64,000 bases of DNA from Seriola aureovittata (lineage: Eukaryota > Chordata > Actinopteri > Carangiformes > Carangidae): contig NC_079375.1 in assembly GCF_021018895.1 (NCBI RefSeq), forward strand, positions 16,985,992 to 17,049,991. Direction: 5' to 3'. The number at the start of each line of letters is the position of its first letter. The first letter of the stretch is position 1. Positions 24,406 to 36,895 of the stretch are shown here, piece by piece. The notes under the pieces are model-generated. The model was not told the origin of the DNA. It saw only the letters and a program-made list of their open reading frames with translations, and made no database searches. The translations under genes and the position numbers were made by a program.

Positions 24406-27322
24406 CTACAGAGGAGAGAAGAAGAGGGCAGAAAGAGAAACAAAAGGTCACTTATAGGTAAAATTTTAAGCTTAGTCAGACATTTAAATGGCTACCTTTC
24501 GACTCTTGTTACTTTCAGGGAACTACATCAAGTTCTAGTGACAAGCATGACTCTGGATATGATAAGTTTCAAGCATTATCAACAAATTATGATAATTTGA
24601 TTTTGCATTCAATAGTAGCTTCATCATGAGATCATACAAACCAAGATATTCAAGTCTAGCCTTGTATAAACTGCTAGCACAGAAATCTGTTTGTAATTCT
24701 GTGCTGACTTAACCAGTGTCATGTCAGCAAGTGATGAATTACAGAGTAGTTATCTTTAAATAAGAAACTTAGAGGATAAGAATAAAGAATAAGAACACCC
24801 AAAGAACAATCAAGTTAACTTTAACCAACTACCACACCAATGAAAGCTATAAAAAAAAAAACAAGCAAAGCAGAGCTAGTGTAAGTTACACCCAATCTCT
24901 TGCAGGACAAGAACATCACTGAAGTCCCTCCCTTAACATACCAGATTACAGTATTACCACATTGTTGTACAATCGGGACACTCTTTCCGATCTATTCAGT
25001 GAAAACAGGAGATCAACTTTAAAGAACATTATCTTGGCCGGTCTCACTACCCTTACCAACAAAGATGACATGGCATTTTTTTCAATGAGCTAATCATTTT
25101 ACCAGACAAATCACCTATTCATGCAACCTTCAACCCCATAGGCTCTCTGGTCCATTGTTAAATACTGGAAAATAAAATGTACACTGTACAATTGTACATT
25201 GTTCAAACCAACCTTGCTTTAAATCACAGTCACAATTACAAAGTTGTGAAATATGTAAATGTGAATAGCAGGAAATGTTGGCATTAAAGTTGGCATGTGT
25301 ATTTTTGTAGAGCTTCAATAATTTTCAGAACTGATTAACATACTATTAACTTTTGAATGTCATTTTTTAACATGCATACAATCTACACAACTGATGTTCT
25401 ACATGTTTTTACTCTTCAGTCAGTGTCACCAGGACCATTATTTATGTTATTTAGGGTTTAGATTTGTTTCCAGGGAGATATTGAGTTTATAAACAACTTT
25501 GTTGTTGCTGCTCCAGAAAAAATATTTTGGTATATTTAATATAAAAATAAATTATAATCTTGTGAACTGTCATGAATGTGATATCATAAAAAAGTGTATT
25601 GTATCAAATATACAGGCTATGCTCTTAACTAACAAATAAATACACATTGCTTTGCATCGCATATGCTTGTGAAAATATCATAATGTGAATAAAGGTGAAA
25701 TGATTAGGTGTGCAGCCATGAGGAGATGCCATGTATGATATTTCACTAAATATAGGTCTGATCCAGCTTAAAAACTAGTAACTAGTAACAAATGAACATT
25801 TGTTAAATAATCACTTATTACTGGGAAAAGATCCACTAGAAACATCAGAGTTCAAGGAGTTTAGCAGCAGTGAGGAGAATAAAGCAAAACAAGATGGAGA
25901 GAGAAGGCCAAGGGACAAGAGAGCAAACAGAGGGTTTGCTGAAAAGCTGGGTAGTCATGGGCAACTAATGTTGGCATCAGTACAACAGGGCTTCAAGCCA
26001 AATCATCAAATGAGCACTTGATGTGTCCCCTTTCACCTCACCCACTGTCCTTACTTTACCCCTGACTATAGCCTCCTTCTCCATGCATATCATTTTACAG
26101 TTCCTTGTTCCTGATTGCTAGCTATGTCTGTTTGGTTACCTCACTTATTCAACACCTCCCTCCCATGCAACACACACAGGAATGGAGAGATAGAGCTGTC
26201 CCTTGGGGTTACTAGTGTTAACACACAGCAGTGTCTTCTTGTTTGCTGAACTGCTTTTGTGTTAACCTTCTGTGACCAACTTGTCCTTTCAGCTGGGTTA
26301 CCTAATGGTCATTAGTAAAATATCAGTGTATCAATAATTAGTCATTCGAGAATGTGCCAAGATAACAATAACTGCCTTAAACTGTGTAGTAACTGTGTGT
26401 GAAGACACAGGAAGGACAACATAATTAAAACAATTCATTCCAATTGAACCGCCACACAAAAAATGCTAATGCTTTGTGAAGCTTATAATGGATTTGTAGG
26501 GCTGCCACTAACAATTATTTCATCAATTACTGCATTTCATTAACAGTCAAAAATCCACAGATATTCAATTTACCATTATATAAGATAGAGAGAGGTAGCA
26601 AATCTACATTTGGCATTTATGCTATATAAATGACTTGGTGATTAATCGATTCATACAACTGCTGGCAATTCATTTTCTGTCAATTTTCTATAACAAAATC
26701 GACTAATTATTTCAGCTCTGTAAATTTGTTAAGAATTCTGAGTTTGTAATGTTGCTCTAAAGGGAAGCATTATGTTATAAAGTGTTCGTGTTTTTTTGTC
26801 TATCTCTTGGTATTTTGACTTTTTTTTGCCATGTTAGGTGATAGTTTTGTAACAGCTTTGTATCCCATATGCTACTACTCTCCTTGCCGTGTAACATTAT
26901 TATTAGTCAAATTATTTGTTACCACTGGACACTCCATAGCCATAAACAGGGTTACAATTCAGCAGTATAATTAAAAAATAACATATTCATCATTGATAAA
27001 AAATGATCGCCGGTTATTTCTGAGTGGCTGTTGCACCCACCAGGCTTTTCGAAACTTGCCCACCAACAAAACACAGCCACCCTTTGCAGCCAGCTATCTG
27101 TCACTGGTTACAAACACTACATTTCTTACCTTACAAACCTGAGACCAGCACGAAGAATTCTCATTTTCTGAAGGTATATCCCTCTCTCGGAGTGTTATTT
27201 CAGTTTGTTAGCAGGCTCTTCCAAAGCTGTTTCTAAGTTAGCCGAATACCAGGTTAAGTAACGTTAGCTAGCTGTTAGCTTACCGCTACACTAACGTTAT
27301 CGTTACTCGCGTTGTGGAAAAA
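24406..27322 (-). other. slc25a42: slc25a42 first intron (inferred)
   Basis: 2.9 kb separate the first coding exon from the CpG-containing region that probably holds the first exon. No coding exon is supported. It contains the hAT-like element at 26497-26720. The open frames at 25800-26021 and 27024-27236 resemble nothing that I know. Confidence 0.5.
26489..26728. mobile_element. hAT-like MITE with target-site duplication
   Basis: Element 26497-26720 begins TAGGGCTGCCACTAAC and ends ATTTCAGCTCTG; the reversed end CAGAGCTG pairs with TAGGGCTG as a short terminal inverted repeat. The flanking octamers TGGATTTG (26489-26496) and TAAATTTG (26721-26728) match at 6 of 8 positions, the TSD length of the hAT superfamily. 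It is about 224 bp with no coding capacity. Confidence 0.55.
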
Positions 27323-27560
27323 TTAACATTTACTTTGCGTCTTCATAAAAACGTCTCCTGGTGTTAAAAGTACTCTCTTCCAGAAGTGTCTGAGTTTCAT
27401 TAGCCCAGCAGTGGCATCAAGTGAATGACATCGTGCGTGCTGCTGTAGTTCTGCCGTTACTACTCCTGTCAGCGACCTGAGGCGGTTAACGTTAGCATGA
27501 CCACAGTGAGGTTTGACAAGGACGAGCGCAGTGGCATTGTGGGAGATGAAGTCTGAGTGA
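27230..27560 (-). promoter_or_regulatory. slc25a42: Probable slc25a42 promoter and first exon
   Basis: A local rise in CpG (for example near 27300-27320, 27470-27500 and 27520-27600) in otherwise AT-rich DNA. A minus-strand donor-like site, GCAAA|GTAAAT, lies near 27333 and could end a noncoding exon. The transcription start cannot be fixed from sequence alone. Confidence 0.4.
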
Positions 27561-28319
27561 GGCGTGCCTGGATAGGTCGGTTAGAGGGGCGTGAGCACGA
27601 GACACGCCTGGCAATGAGTTAGCTTTCTATAGTTTCTCCATAAGTACCTAGTGATGTGGGGGGTAACTTTTTTGTTTAGTGTGCAAAGTAGTTTTGGTTT
27701 AAAGATTATTGTTTATTGTTAACTCACATGTTTTATGTCTGTCTTTTACATCTTTGGGGCATGTTTTCACGTTATAATGCTAATCCTTGCATGAGATATT
27801 TGTATATCCATAAATAACTCAAAAAGTACACTGGAAGTTAAAAAAAAATTGCTTCAGGTTCAACAAATACATTGTAAACACAGTCACACAGCAAGATAAA
27901 GCTGACACACCAAAAGTGAGTTTTATCATAGTCATGCAGAATATATACTGTCAGCAGTGGTAGGTCTACGGAGATTTCAGTTTTACACTGTCATAATGCA
28001 TAACAAACTAAAAACAAAAACAGAAACGATTTCTTCTAGTTGACATATAAGGCATTCAATGCATGTTAAAATGTGGCTCTGCCAACACAGGAAAGGGAAC
28101 TGCACAAAACTGCAGTTTAACTATTTGCAATACAGCAAATACATTTGTATTGACCCATGGCACCAAACTCACAAATTTACATTTAACGTCTCAAGAACAG
28201 ATATAAAATTGGACATCAAAAATTAATTTGTAAACAAAATATTAATAGTAAATAAAACATATACAAGGGGACTTTAATGACCTTTTATGTTTGTTAAAAA
28301 CAGAAAAAGGACTGGAAAA
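27561..28319. other. Spacer between slc25a42 5' end and armc6 3' end
   Basis: AT-rich, no supported exon. It may hold extended armc6 3'UTR if the proximal polyadenylation signal at 28320-28325 is not used. Confidence 0.5.
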
Positions 28320-28325
28320 TTTATT
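28320..28325 (-). terminator. armc6: Candidate armc6 polyadenylation signal
   Basis: AATAAA on the minus strand, about 220 nt downstream of the armc6 stop codon. Confidence 0.45.
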
Positions 28326-28542
28326 CAACCTCTTAAAGGTATTGTATGAGACTGGTGGCTTGGTTGTTTGCACTGCTCACAAGTCTTCTCTACATTAACT
28401 ACTCTGTACAAATATGTCTAGCTAGGGAGGTGCATCGGCCTCAATACTGTTTCTACCAACATCCTAAAGTTTTATCTCCCCTAAAATAGCACACAAACTT
28501 ATTGTGTGAGTGTATGGTCTTCAGTGATGCTCTCCTGTACTT

Positions 28543-31088
28543 TCAGTGGGTGAGGCTGCCATGTTTGCCAGTCCACAGCTCTCGAAGCTCCACCTGGCAT
28601 CCCAGATCTCTGAGGGCGGCTTTACCCACATCACCACAGTCTTGGTGGGTCTTTAGTGCCTGGGCTATCAGGGCCTCTGCTCCCATGTCCAGGATCGGTT
28701 GGCTGTAGTTGCGCATACGTGCAACCAGGTTTCTCAACAGCATACACCCTTGTTTCTGTTCATAAAGACAGAAGACAAAGACATACAGAGTTGGCACGCT
28801 GTCACAGGGCCTGTTTTTTTCAGTTGAGCATATTAATTATTAATGACCTCATATTACCTGCACATTGACCGCATCAGTATGTGCCTTCATTGCCTGCACG
28901 GCAGCCAAGGCACCCCCATTATCCATGATGACTTTGCAGTTGTTGGGTTTACGCAAAGCAAGGACAGAGAGGCACGCACAGCCGTGCTCACACACCTACA
29001 GCAGAACATGAACACAATCTTAAGACATTTGTAGAATTTATTTACAACTTCAATTTAGTTTCACACAACAAAAAACAACATATGATAAAAGTGTCTTCAC
29101 TAAATCTGCTGTGAAGTCTCGATCAAATCCATAAGTATGACATTTAACTCACAGCAGAGTTGCTCATGTGTCTGTTCATGGCGATGACAATGAGCTGGAC
29201 TCCACCAGTGTTAACAACAGCATCTTTCACATCATCATTTCCTGCTATGGCTCGTATTGCACTAAGGACCTGCCGAACCAACTCCTGGAAGAGGAAAACC
29301 AGTTCAGTGAGCAGAACAAACACGTAAGTTGAATCTTAAATCAGTTTGTATCACACTCTCTTGTTTTTTGTACACTACCGCTGTCTCATAGGAATCTGCA
29401 AGCAACGTCATTATGAGTTTTAATCCTCCCAGATCACAGATGTCTTGACAGAACTCGTTTCTCACAGCCAGACGGGACAAAGTTGCACAGAGCTCACTCA
29501 GGACAGAAATATTATCAAGGTGAGCTGTGAGGGCAGAACATGAGAAACAAACAAATTACATTCATGCGATTAAAATCTGATTTAGAAATAACAAGCTATT
29601 ACGATAAACCCCCAAATGAACCAGTGTGCCTTACCTTTCGCGGCCTCAATTAAAACCTTCAGTCCATTGTGCTCGAGAACAATCATCTTGGCGTGTTCGT
29701 GAGCATGCCCAAATGTAACTCGGACATCATCATCAAAGGTCATGACCCTGAGAGCTGCAGAGGCCTCCTTCACCAGCTCTTCACATCCACTATGTCGTGT
29801 AATGGAAGTGGTCAGCAGGGGCAGGACTCCACCTTTTACCAAATCCTGCCTGTTCTGTTCATGTTTCAAACAGCAGTGACGTACAGCGCAGATGGCCATG
29901 CGTGTCACAGAAGAATCTGCCTGGTACTTGTTAAGGACATCCAAAAGGAACTGCTGACCCTCTGCATCCAACAAGTCTGGCTGTCCATCTGTCAGTGCAG
30001 CCAGAGCAGACAGAGCGGCCAACACAGCTTCCTGCTCCTCCACACTCGTTTTGCAGTAGGAGAGGATAATGGGGTAGGCGTCTTTTTGGGCAGCCAGGTA
30101 CCTCTGGGCAAATCCAAGTGAGCACTGTTCAGTGAAGCATTTTATGTATTTTATGTCTTTCCCAATTCGGAGAGAATCCAAAGCCTGCAAGTGAAAAAGT
30201 AGGGCAACACAGAGCGGGATTTTGACAACAGATACTTTGGAGGTAAACAGTTCCTTTTCACATAACAGGCCGGGACTTACCTGTAAGACCTCATGTGTTT
30301 GCTCTTCTTGTTTCTCATCGGCTGATGCAGCTGGTACAGCTTTTACTATACAAGTGAGGTCCACACCTGTATCCAAGTCACAATGTAAGAACATCAACTA
30401 TCCAAGAAGGGTTTTACTGCAGTCTAACTTCGTGTGTGGTTTACTGGACCACTATTCAAGACAGAAGCCTCTAGTTTATTAGGGAATGGAGGAGCTAGAA
30501 TGCTACTATTTAATACTTTATCCTTTTAAACTCCACATAAAGGTACAGAGATGTCTGATAGGCCATGTTGTTTAATTGATCTAAGTATACATGAAACTGT
30601 TGTCATTTTGGAATATGAGAAAATTATAAACTGTAACACTGCAAAAACATATTTTGTAAAATGGTCACATATTTCCTGGATATTATCCCAATATGGACAT
30701 TAAGCATCAGACCTCATGACTCCAGTCAGTGTCACTAGAGACAATTTCTCTGCCATGATAAATATTTTAGCAGGTTTTAGCAACTCAAGTATCTGCATTC
30801 TGGCCATCAGTGACTTTACTTCTAGTGCAAAGCATAGTTGGATATACTGGTATTTAACCGTTTGTATGTTTCACCCCTATCATGCTGACTCTGAAATGTA
30901 CATAGATCATACCTTGCTTGGCTTCACAGTTATACAGTAAATATCAAGTAATTTCTGTGAAATTTACCTTGAGACTCAAACTGCTCCACAGCCTCCCTCA
31001 AAGCCTCGTCAGGATCCATCTCAAATTCCTCCATGTTTTCCCTGACAGCAGCATCAAACGTTTCCTGTGTGATCCTCCGTTTCGACAT
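28543..31088 (-). CDS. armc6: ARMC6 armadillo repeat-containing protein
   Basis: Armadillo-repeat protein with no firmly established molecular role. Coding exons in transcript order: 31088-30968, 30366-30281, 30184-29635, 29524-29379, 29284-29153, 28995-28858 and 28755-28543. They sum to 1386 nt (461 aa), close to the human size. The start [18 protein letters not shown] and blocks such as [65 protein letters not shown] and [10 protein letters not shown] match what I recall of human ARMC6. The helical repeats occupy most of residues 90-440. All introns are GT-AG. A 5'UTR intron acceptor (TTTCAG) lies near 31112, just upstream of the ATG. The 550 nt exon carries most of the N-terminal repeats. 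It is head-to-head with mau2. Confidence 0.96.
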
Positions 31089-31112
31089 CTTGCCTCGTAA
31101 TTTTGTACTCTG

Positions 31113-32103
31113 AAATGAAGCGAGATAAAGCTGTTGTCAAAAGATGAGAAACATCTACCGGAGACAGCTAATGCCGGCTATAGCTAGCTAATTCATGTTG
31201 TGTTACTTCTCCTGTTGCCAACTATGGCTGTTGAAATGTACAACGCTTCCCTTAAGAATAGCTTTTCTGCTGCAGGATTGTTCCCACATAAGAAAAATAT
31301 CGTTGTAAAAGTCAAATCACTTAACTGATACCACCGCTCAGTGACAGACCGCCTGCTCCACTGTTATGAATGATGAACCGACCACCACTGTTGGTTTACG
31401 CACTTTACGTAGTGGGTCGTGCAAACTACTTGCAACGGGCGCGGGGCGTGAATGTTGCGGAATAATTTAAATGAATAGCAAATTCCGCAAAAGGTCCCAC
31501 TCATACATTTGCCTCATCGAAACATAGACTGCAAAACATTAGTTCCACAAGTTCCAAAAGTTTTACCCGAGACAACGATTTCATAATTTAAGGAATGCAA
31601 ATTGAGTAGGCTATTTTATATGTTTCTTGTTAAGAAGAGGGCCCCGCTCCGTCAGTGTTGGTTAAATGGAAGATATCCGTGCACTTTTAAGTGAAAAGTG
31701 CACTTTTACTTTCCCTTCAAAGTAAAGGACGTATTTCATTCATTTATAATATTCCAGTGGTGAACTCGTGACTCAAGAGGATTTTCACTGTGAAATTACG
31801 TTTTTCGGGATAGGTAGTCGTAAATATTTCACTGTTGTTGCTGCCATGTGACATCAATTACCGGAATTACATAAAATGTATATTATGTTTGTCTAAATGT
31901 TACACACGTGGTCTTAATTTGAAAATAAGAACCGGAAGTTATTCTTGCCCTGGCTAGCTTGGCGCTAGTACTCAGATTCATGCAAATGACTGAGGCAGAA
32001 AACAAGAGAGGGTAGCAGAGGATCTGAGGATCGGATTCGGCGGACGTCGGTCCAGCGGTAAACCAGGATCTTTTGTTATTGCTTTGTCTTCAGACAACTC
32101 AAG
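31113..32103. promoter_or_regulatory. Bidirectional armc6/mau2 promoter region
   Basis: One kilobase separates the divergent armc6 and mau2 start codons. CpG and GC-rich sequence is concentrated at 31320-31460 (armc6 side) and 32020-32100 (mau2 side). On the mau2 side there is an ETS-type CCGGAAGT at 31932-31939 and an octamer ATGCAAAT at 31980-31987. The mau2 start lies in AAGATGGCAGC, which resembles a YY1 element. No TATA box is evident. Confidence 0.6.
31932..31939 (+). promoter_or_regulatory. ETS/GABP-type motif
   Basis: CCGGAAGT, the high-affinity ETS core, about 165 bp upstream of the mau2 ATG. Confidence 0.5.
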
Positions 32104-35052
32104 ATGGCAGCGAGCACAGAGGCCCCCGAGCCCTGGTACCTGGCTCTGCTGGGCTTTGCAGAACATTTCCGCACGTCGAGTCCACCGAAGATCCGTCTGT
32201 GCGTCCACTGTCTGCAGGCGGTGTTTCAGTTCAAGCCGCCTCCGAGGGTCGAGGCCCGGACTCACCTGCAGCTGGGCTCGGTGCTGTACCGCCACACAAA
32301 AAACAGCGAGCTGGCTCAGACTCACCTGGAGAAAGCGGTGAGCAGCAGCCACAGCGTCTGACACCGGGCTGTGGTACAGTGAATCACTGAAAAGGATAAA
32401 CATTTGAAACACGTCCAGTGTGTAATGCTTTTTTTTCATCCATTGCACCAGCTCACTGTCAAAATCGATGCTCAGTGTGATACTGACTCTAATATTTATT
32501 TGTCCTATTTTCTCCACAGTGGTTCATATCACAACAAGTATCCTTTTTCTGAATGATATGAGGTTGCATATTAATGCAAGGTGTGTGCTTGTAATGGGGA
32601 GGGGAAAAAAACTCCTTAATGATTTATGTCAGATTTCTCAATTTGAAGATGTCAAGTTTGAAGCAGCAAGTATTCTATCAGAGTTCTACTGTCAACAGGT
32701 AGGTGCATCCAGTCCACATGAAGAAGTGATTTGGGAAACTTTACTATGTTTCACCTGGTTAACATACTTATTAGGCTATAACATAAGTGCAAGAGTAAAA
32801 TAATGTATTTTCTGTAGCAGAGGTTGCTTGGTTGTTGTGCTCAGTCTCTGAAACTCACCTATTGCCTTCTGTTTTCAAGAACCTGGTGGACTCGGCCAAA
32901 CCGGTGTTGCGGAAGGCCATCCAGATCTCTCAGCAAACTCCCTACTGGCACTGCAGACTGCTTTTTCAGCTGGCAGTAAGAAAAATGCATTATGCATTAC
33001 AAAGTTATTCATATTTGGTAAATTGATTTTAAAGCATTTGTGTGTGGGATGTTTTTTCTTTCTAAGCAATTACACGCTCTAGAGAAGGACTTGGTATCTG
33101 CCTGTGACCTCCTTGGAGTTGGAGCAGAGTATGCAAGAGTCATGGGATCAGAGTACACACGGTAAAAAGATCACACTGGGGTGTTTTGTTTTGTTTGTTT
33201 TTTTTACCTGTCTTTTAATGCTCATTATCTCACATTAACTTTTTCCTTATCTTTCTCTACAGAGCGCTGTTCTTATTAAGTAAAGGAATGGTAAGCGTAA
33301 TAATTCTCTACTAATTAAAGGCACCTAAAATTTTACTTGTGTTGTTTTCATAACATGCAATTCTGTAAAATGCATTTGCATCTGTGACTCTGTAGCTGCT
33401 GCTGATGGAGCGGAAGCTGAGCGAGGTGCACCCTCTGCTGACGCTGTGTGGGACCATAGTGGAGAACTGGCAGGGAAACCCCATTCAGAAGGAGTCCCTC
33501 AGAGTTTTCTTCCTCGTGCTGCAGGTTACACACTACCTGGATGCTGGACAGGTACAGCTGTATCCCCATGTCTCATTATTGGCAGCTACTATCATGCCAT
33601 TACCAGGCACGTATTTATCTATACGTTGGATTTAGGTAAAGAGTGTGAAGCCGTGTCTGAAGCAGCTTCAGCAGTGTATCCAGACCATCTCCACTCTCCA
33701 TGATGATGAGATCCTTCCCACTAATCCAGCAGCTCTCTTCCACTGGCTGCCCAAAGAGCATATGTGTGTGCTTGTGTACCTGGTGAGATTTTGTCACGTG
33801 TACATTCTGAAAAGAACTTCATGTTTTGTGTTGTGCATCTGCAACAGGATAAAATGGGATGTTTTTTTTTTATACTAAAAGGTGACAGTGATGCACTCCA
33901 TGCAGGCGGGCTACTTGGAGAAGGCACAGAAGTACACAGACAAAGCTCTCATGCAGCTGGAGAAGCTGAAGAGTAAGTTTGATGGAATACTCTCACTGAT
34001 GATTTCCCCCTCGATGTCGGTGATGTTGACTCAACTCCGGTCCATCTGAATGTTTTCAAAGTGCTGGACAGCAGTCCCATCCTATCCACGTTCCAAGTCA
34101 TCCTGCTGGAGCATATCATCATGTGCCGACTCGTCACTGGACACAAGGCCACAGCTTTACAAGAGGTGAGTCATCAGCTGTGAAGGAAATTCTGTTCTGC
34201 ATAGATTCTGTAACTGCAGTTTCCCCTGCAGGTTGTCTGTCTTGTTCAAGATTGTGAGGGTCTTTGTCTGTGTTTAGATTTCTCAGGTTTGTCAGCTTTG
34301 CCAGCAGTCTCCCAGGTTATTTACAAATCATGCTGCTCAGCTTCATACGCTGCTGGTAAGTCTTCAAGAAAAGACAATACACACTGCAACAGAAAAGGAA
34401 AAACAAACTGTCTTATGATGAAAAACAAATGATGACAAGATACAGCTGTAAGAATGGCAACAACACATTTTACTGTAGCAGCCTTTAGGTCAATAATGTC
34501 TCGTATCCACTTAAATATGTAGCAGAATTCTGCTAACGTGTTTGAATTTCCCTTTTTCTCATTTATGGTTTTGTTAAAGTGCCTTGGTTGCAGAGGAAAG
34601 TAGAACAGGATAATACGAACCATTCACATCTGTCTCCTCTTTTTCTGTGTCAGGGCCTCTACTGTATCTCGGTGAACTGCATGGATAACGCTGAGGCTCA
34701 GTTCACTGCTGCTCTACAGGTGAGTTTCATATCGTCACTGTTGCCTCTGTCTGTTGTTGAAGAAACAAGGTGATCATGTGACAGCAGATCGTGTAACACT
34801 TTTTGACATTTCAAAAAGGAATAGTTTGGGGGTATAAAACCCTTGGCTGTGTGAGGCTCAGATGACTCAATGTTGTCAGTGTCTCTCGTTTTTTTTTTTT
34901 TTTTTCTGTTAGATGACAACACACCAGGAACTGTGGACGTTCATTGTGACCAACCTGGCCAGCGTCTACATCCGGGAAGGCAACAGACATCAAGAGGTCA
35001 GAAAGCTATTTCCTTCCCCCAGCAGTTAAACATTTACAAATGTGTGTGTATG

Positions 35053-35091
<39 letters not shown>

Positions 35092-36563
35092 TCTTTACTT
35101 TGATTCTAACTTACTTTTTTTGAATCAACAGCTGTACAGCCTTCTAGAGAGGATTAACCCTGATCACAACTTCCCTGTCAGGTATCTATAGAGACAATAC
35201 CACATCATATAAGTTACATGTTTTTTTGGAGAATTTTTAAACAGTGTAACTTTGACTTCCTCAGCTCTCATTGTCTACGGGCTGCAGCGTTTTACATCAG
35301 AGGGCTCCTGTCTTTCTTCCAGGGACGTTACAATGAGGCCAAGTAAGAAAAGCTTCTGCCTATGAGCAATATAAACTTTACATTAAGTAATGGTGTTCTG
35401 CACTAAGTTTATGTTAACTTGCATCAACAGAAGATTTCTAAGGGAGACCCTGAAGATGTCTAATGCTGAGGATCTGAATAGGCTGACTGCTTGTTCGCTT
35501 GTCCTACTGGGCCACATCTTTTTTGTCCTGGGCAACCACAGGGTGATTCCACAAATCACTAATACTAATTATCCATCAGACCACACACAGTTGTACTGGT
35601 GTCTTAGGACTGTAGATGTAATCTTGACTATTTGTCTGGTTCCATGTTTTCTCCAGGAAAGTAACAATATGGTGGTTCCTGCCATGCAGCTCGCCAGCAA
35701 GATCCCAGACATGTCTGTGCAGCTGTGGTCCTCTGCACTTCTCAAAGGTACAGCTGTCACTCAGCCTTAACACACACTGAGGTTTATGGTATGTTTTATG
35801 AAGTTACATTAAATATTTACCCAAAATATGTAAAGACAAGAAAGTCCAAAACCTTACTGTCAGCCTGTGCCAGAAGAACTGTTAATTACATAATAATTAA
35901 TTGATCCCAGGGGGGAAATTCACAGCTTTCATTGCCATCTGCCTTCTAGGAGATAAATTTATATCTTGGCCAGATGGGGGCGCAAGAGGAAAGCGGTTTC
36001 TTGTCGTACTAACCATTGTGCACCAATATTCAGCAATCACATTGGGAGAGATCTCATGTCTCCTGCAGAGGAAGCATAGATTTCTCATCTAGTTGTAATA
36101 TCATTACACAACATAGGAATGAAGCCACAACTGAATTAGAAGTGGAAACACACATCACACTACAATAACTTTATACATCTATGAATATTTAAGGGTGGAC
36201 ATGACACTAGGATCCAGGATCATCAAACATAGAAATGTATTCACCCTCTCTTTTCTCCAGCAGATCTGAACAAGGCTTGTGGAAACACCATGGATGCCCA
36301 TGAGGCAGCTCAGATGCACCAGAACTTTTCTCAGCAGCTCCTGCAGGACCACATTGCAGCCTGCAGCCTCCCTGAACACAACCTCATCAGTGTAAGCACA
36401 ATATCAGTCAGCTAGTCTATAAACAATGAGTATATCCAACCTGCTTGCATTTTCATAGAGAGTAATGCTGTAATATGTTGTGTTGCAGTGGACAGACGGC
36501 CTCCCTCCTGTGCAGTTTCAGCCTCAGAATGGACCGACAACCAGCCTGGCCAGCCTGCTCTGA
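32104..36563 (+). CDS. mau2: MAU2 / SCC4 sister-chromatid cohesion factor
   Basis: TPR-superhelix subunit that wraps the N-terminus of NIPBL/Scc2; together they load cohesin on chromatin. Coding exons: 32104-32337, 32520-32537 (18 nt microexon, WFISQQ), 32633-32698, 32880-32975, 33067-33161, 33263-33290, 33396-33551, 33636-33782, 33882-33972, 34062-34165, 34278-34355, 34654-34719, 34913-34996, 35132-35181, 35265-35342, 35431-35542, 35657-35747, 36264-36391 and 36489-36563. The sum is 1797 nt, 598 aa; human is about 613 aa, the difference being mainly an Ala-rich N-terminus. Landmarks include [79 protein letters not shown] and the C-terminus TSLASLL. All introns read GT-AG. The acceptor before 36264 is CAGCAG, so a one-residue variant is possible. 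Confidence 0.97.
35057..35089. repeat. (TA)n microsatellite in a mau2 intron
   Basis: About 16 TA units, preceded by a short TG/TATG run. Confidence 0.95.
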
Positions 36564-36895
36564 GAACAACCACCCTGACAGGGAAGTGGAGACACGGAAG
36601 AGCAGCTGCAGGGAAAAATTAGAGAAAAACACAAACAGAAAAAAGGAGATATACTCGATAGAAGGGTAAGAGGAAAGGGAGGTAGGAAAACTTGATTAGA
36701 AACTGAAGGCATACTGCGCTGTGTCATTTGGCAGGTTTCCATTCACTGCATTCCTTCTCTCATTTGGGGAACTGGGGCATCATGACTGGATTTGAAGTGA
36801 TTGAAGTTTTTTGGAAAACATAAGGTGAACTTGTATTACACTGGCACAACCTGGAGTGGTTGTAATTGTTTGTTTTACCAGCCATACAACAAATG

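Noticed and set aside
29669..30121. 150-codon plus-strand frame
   Set aside because: Antisense shadow of the large armc6 exon.
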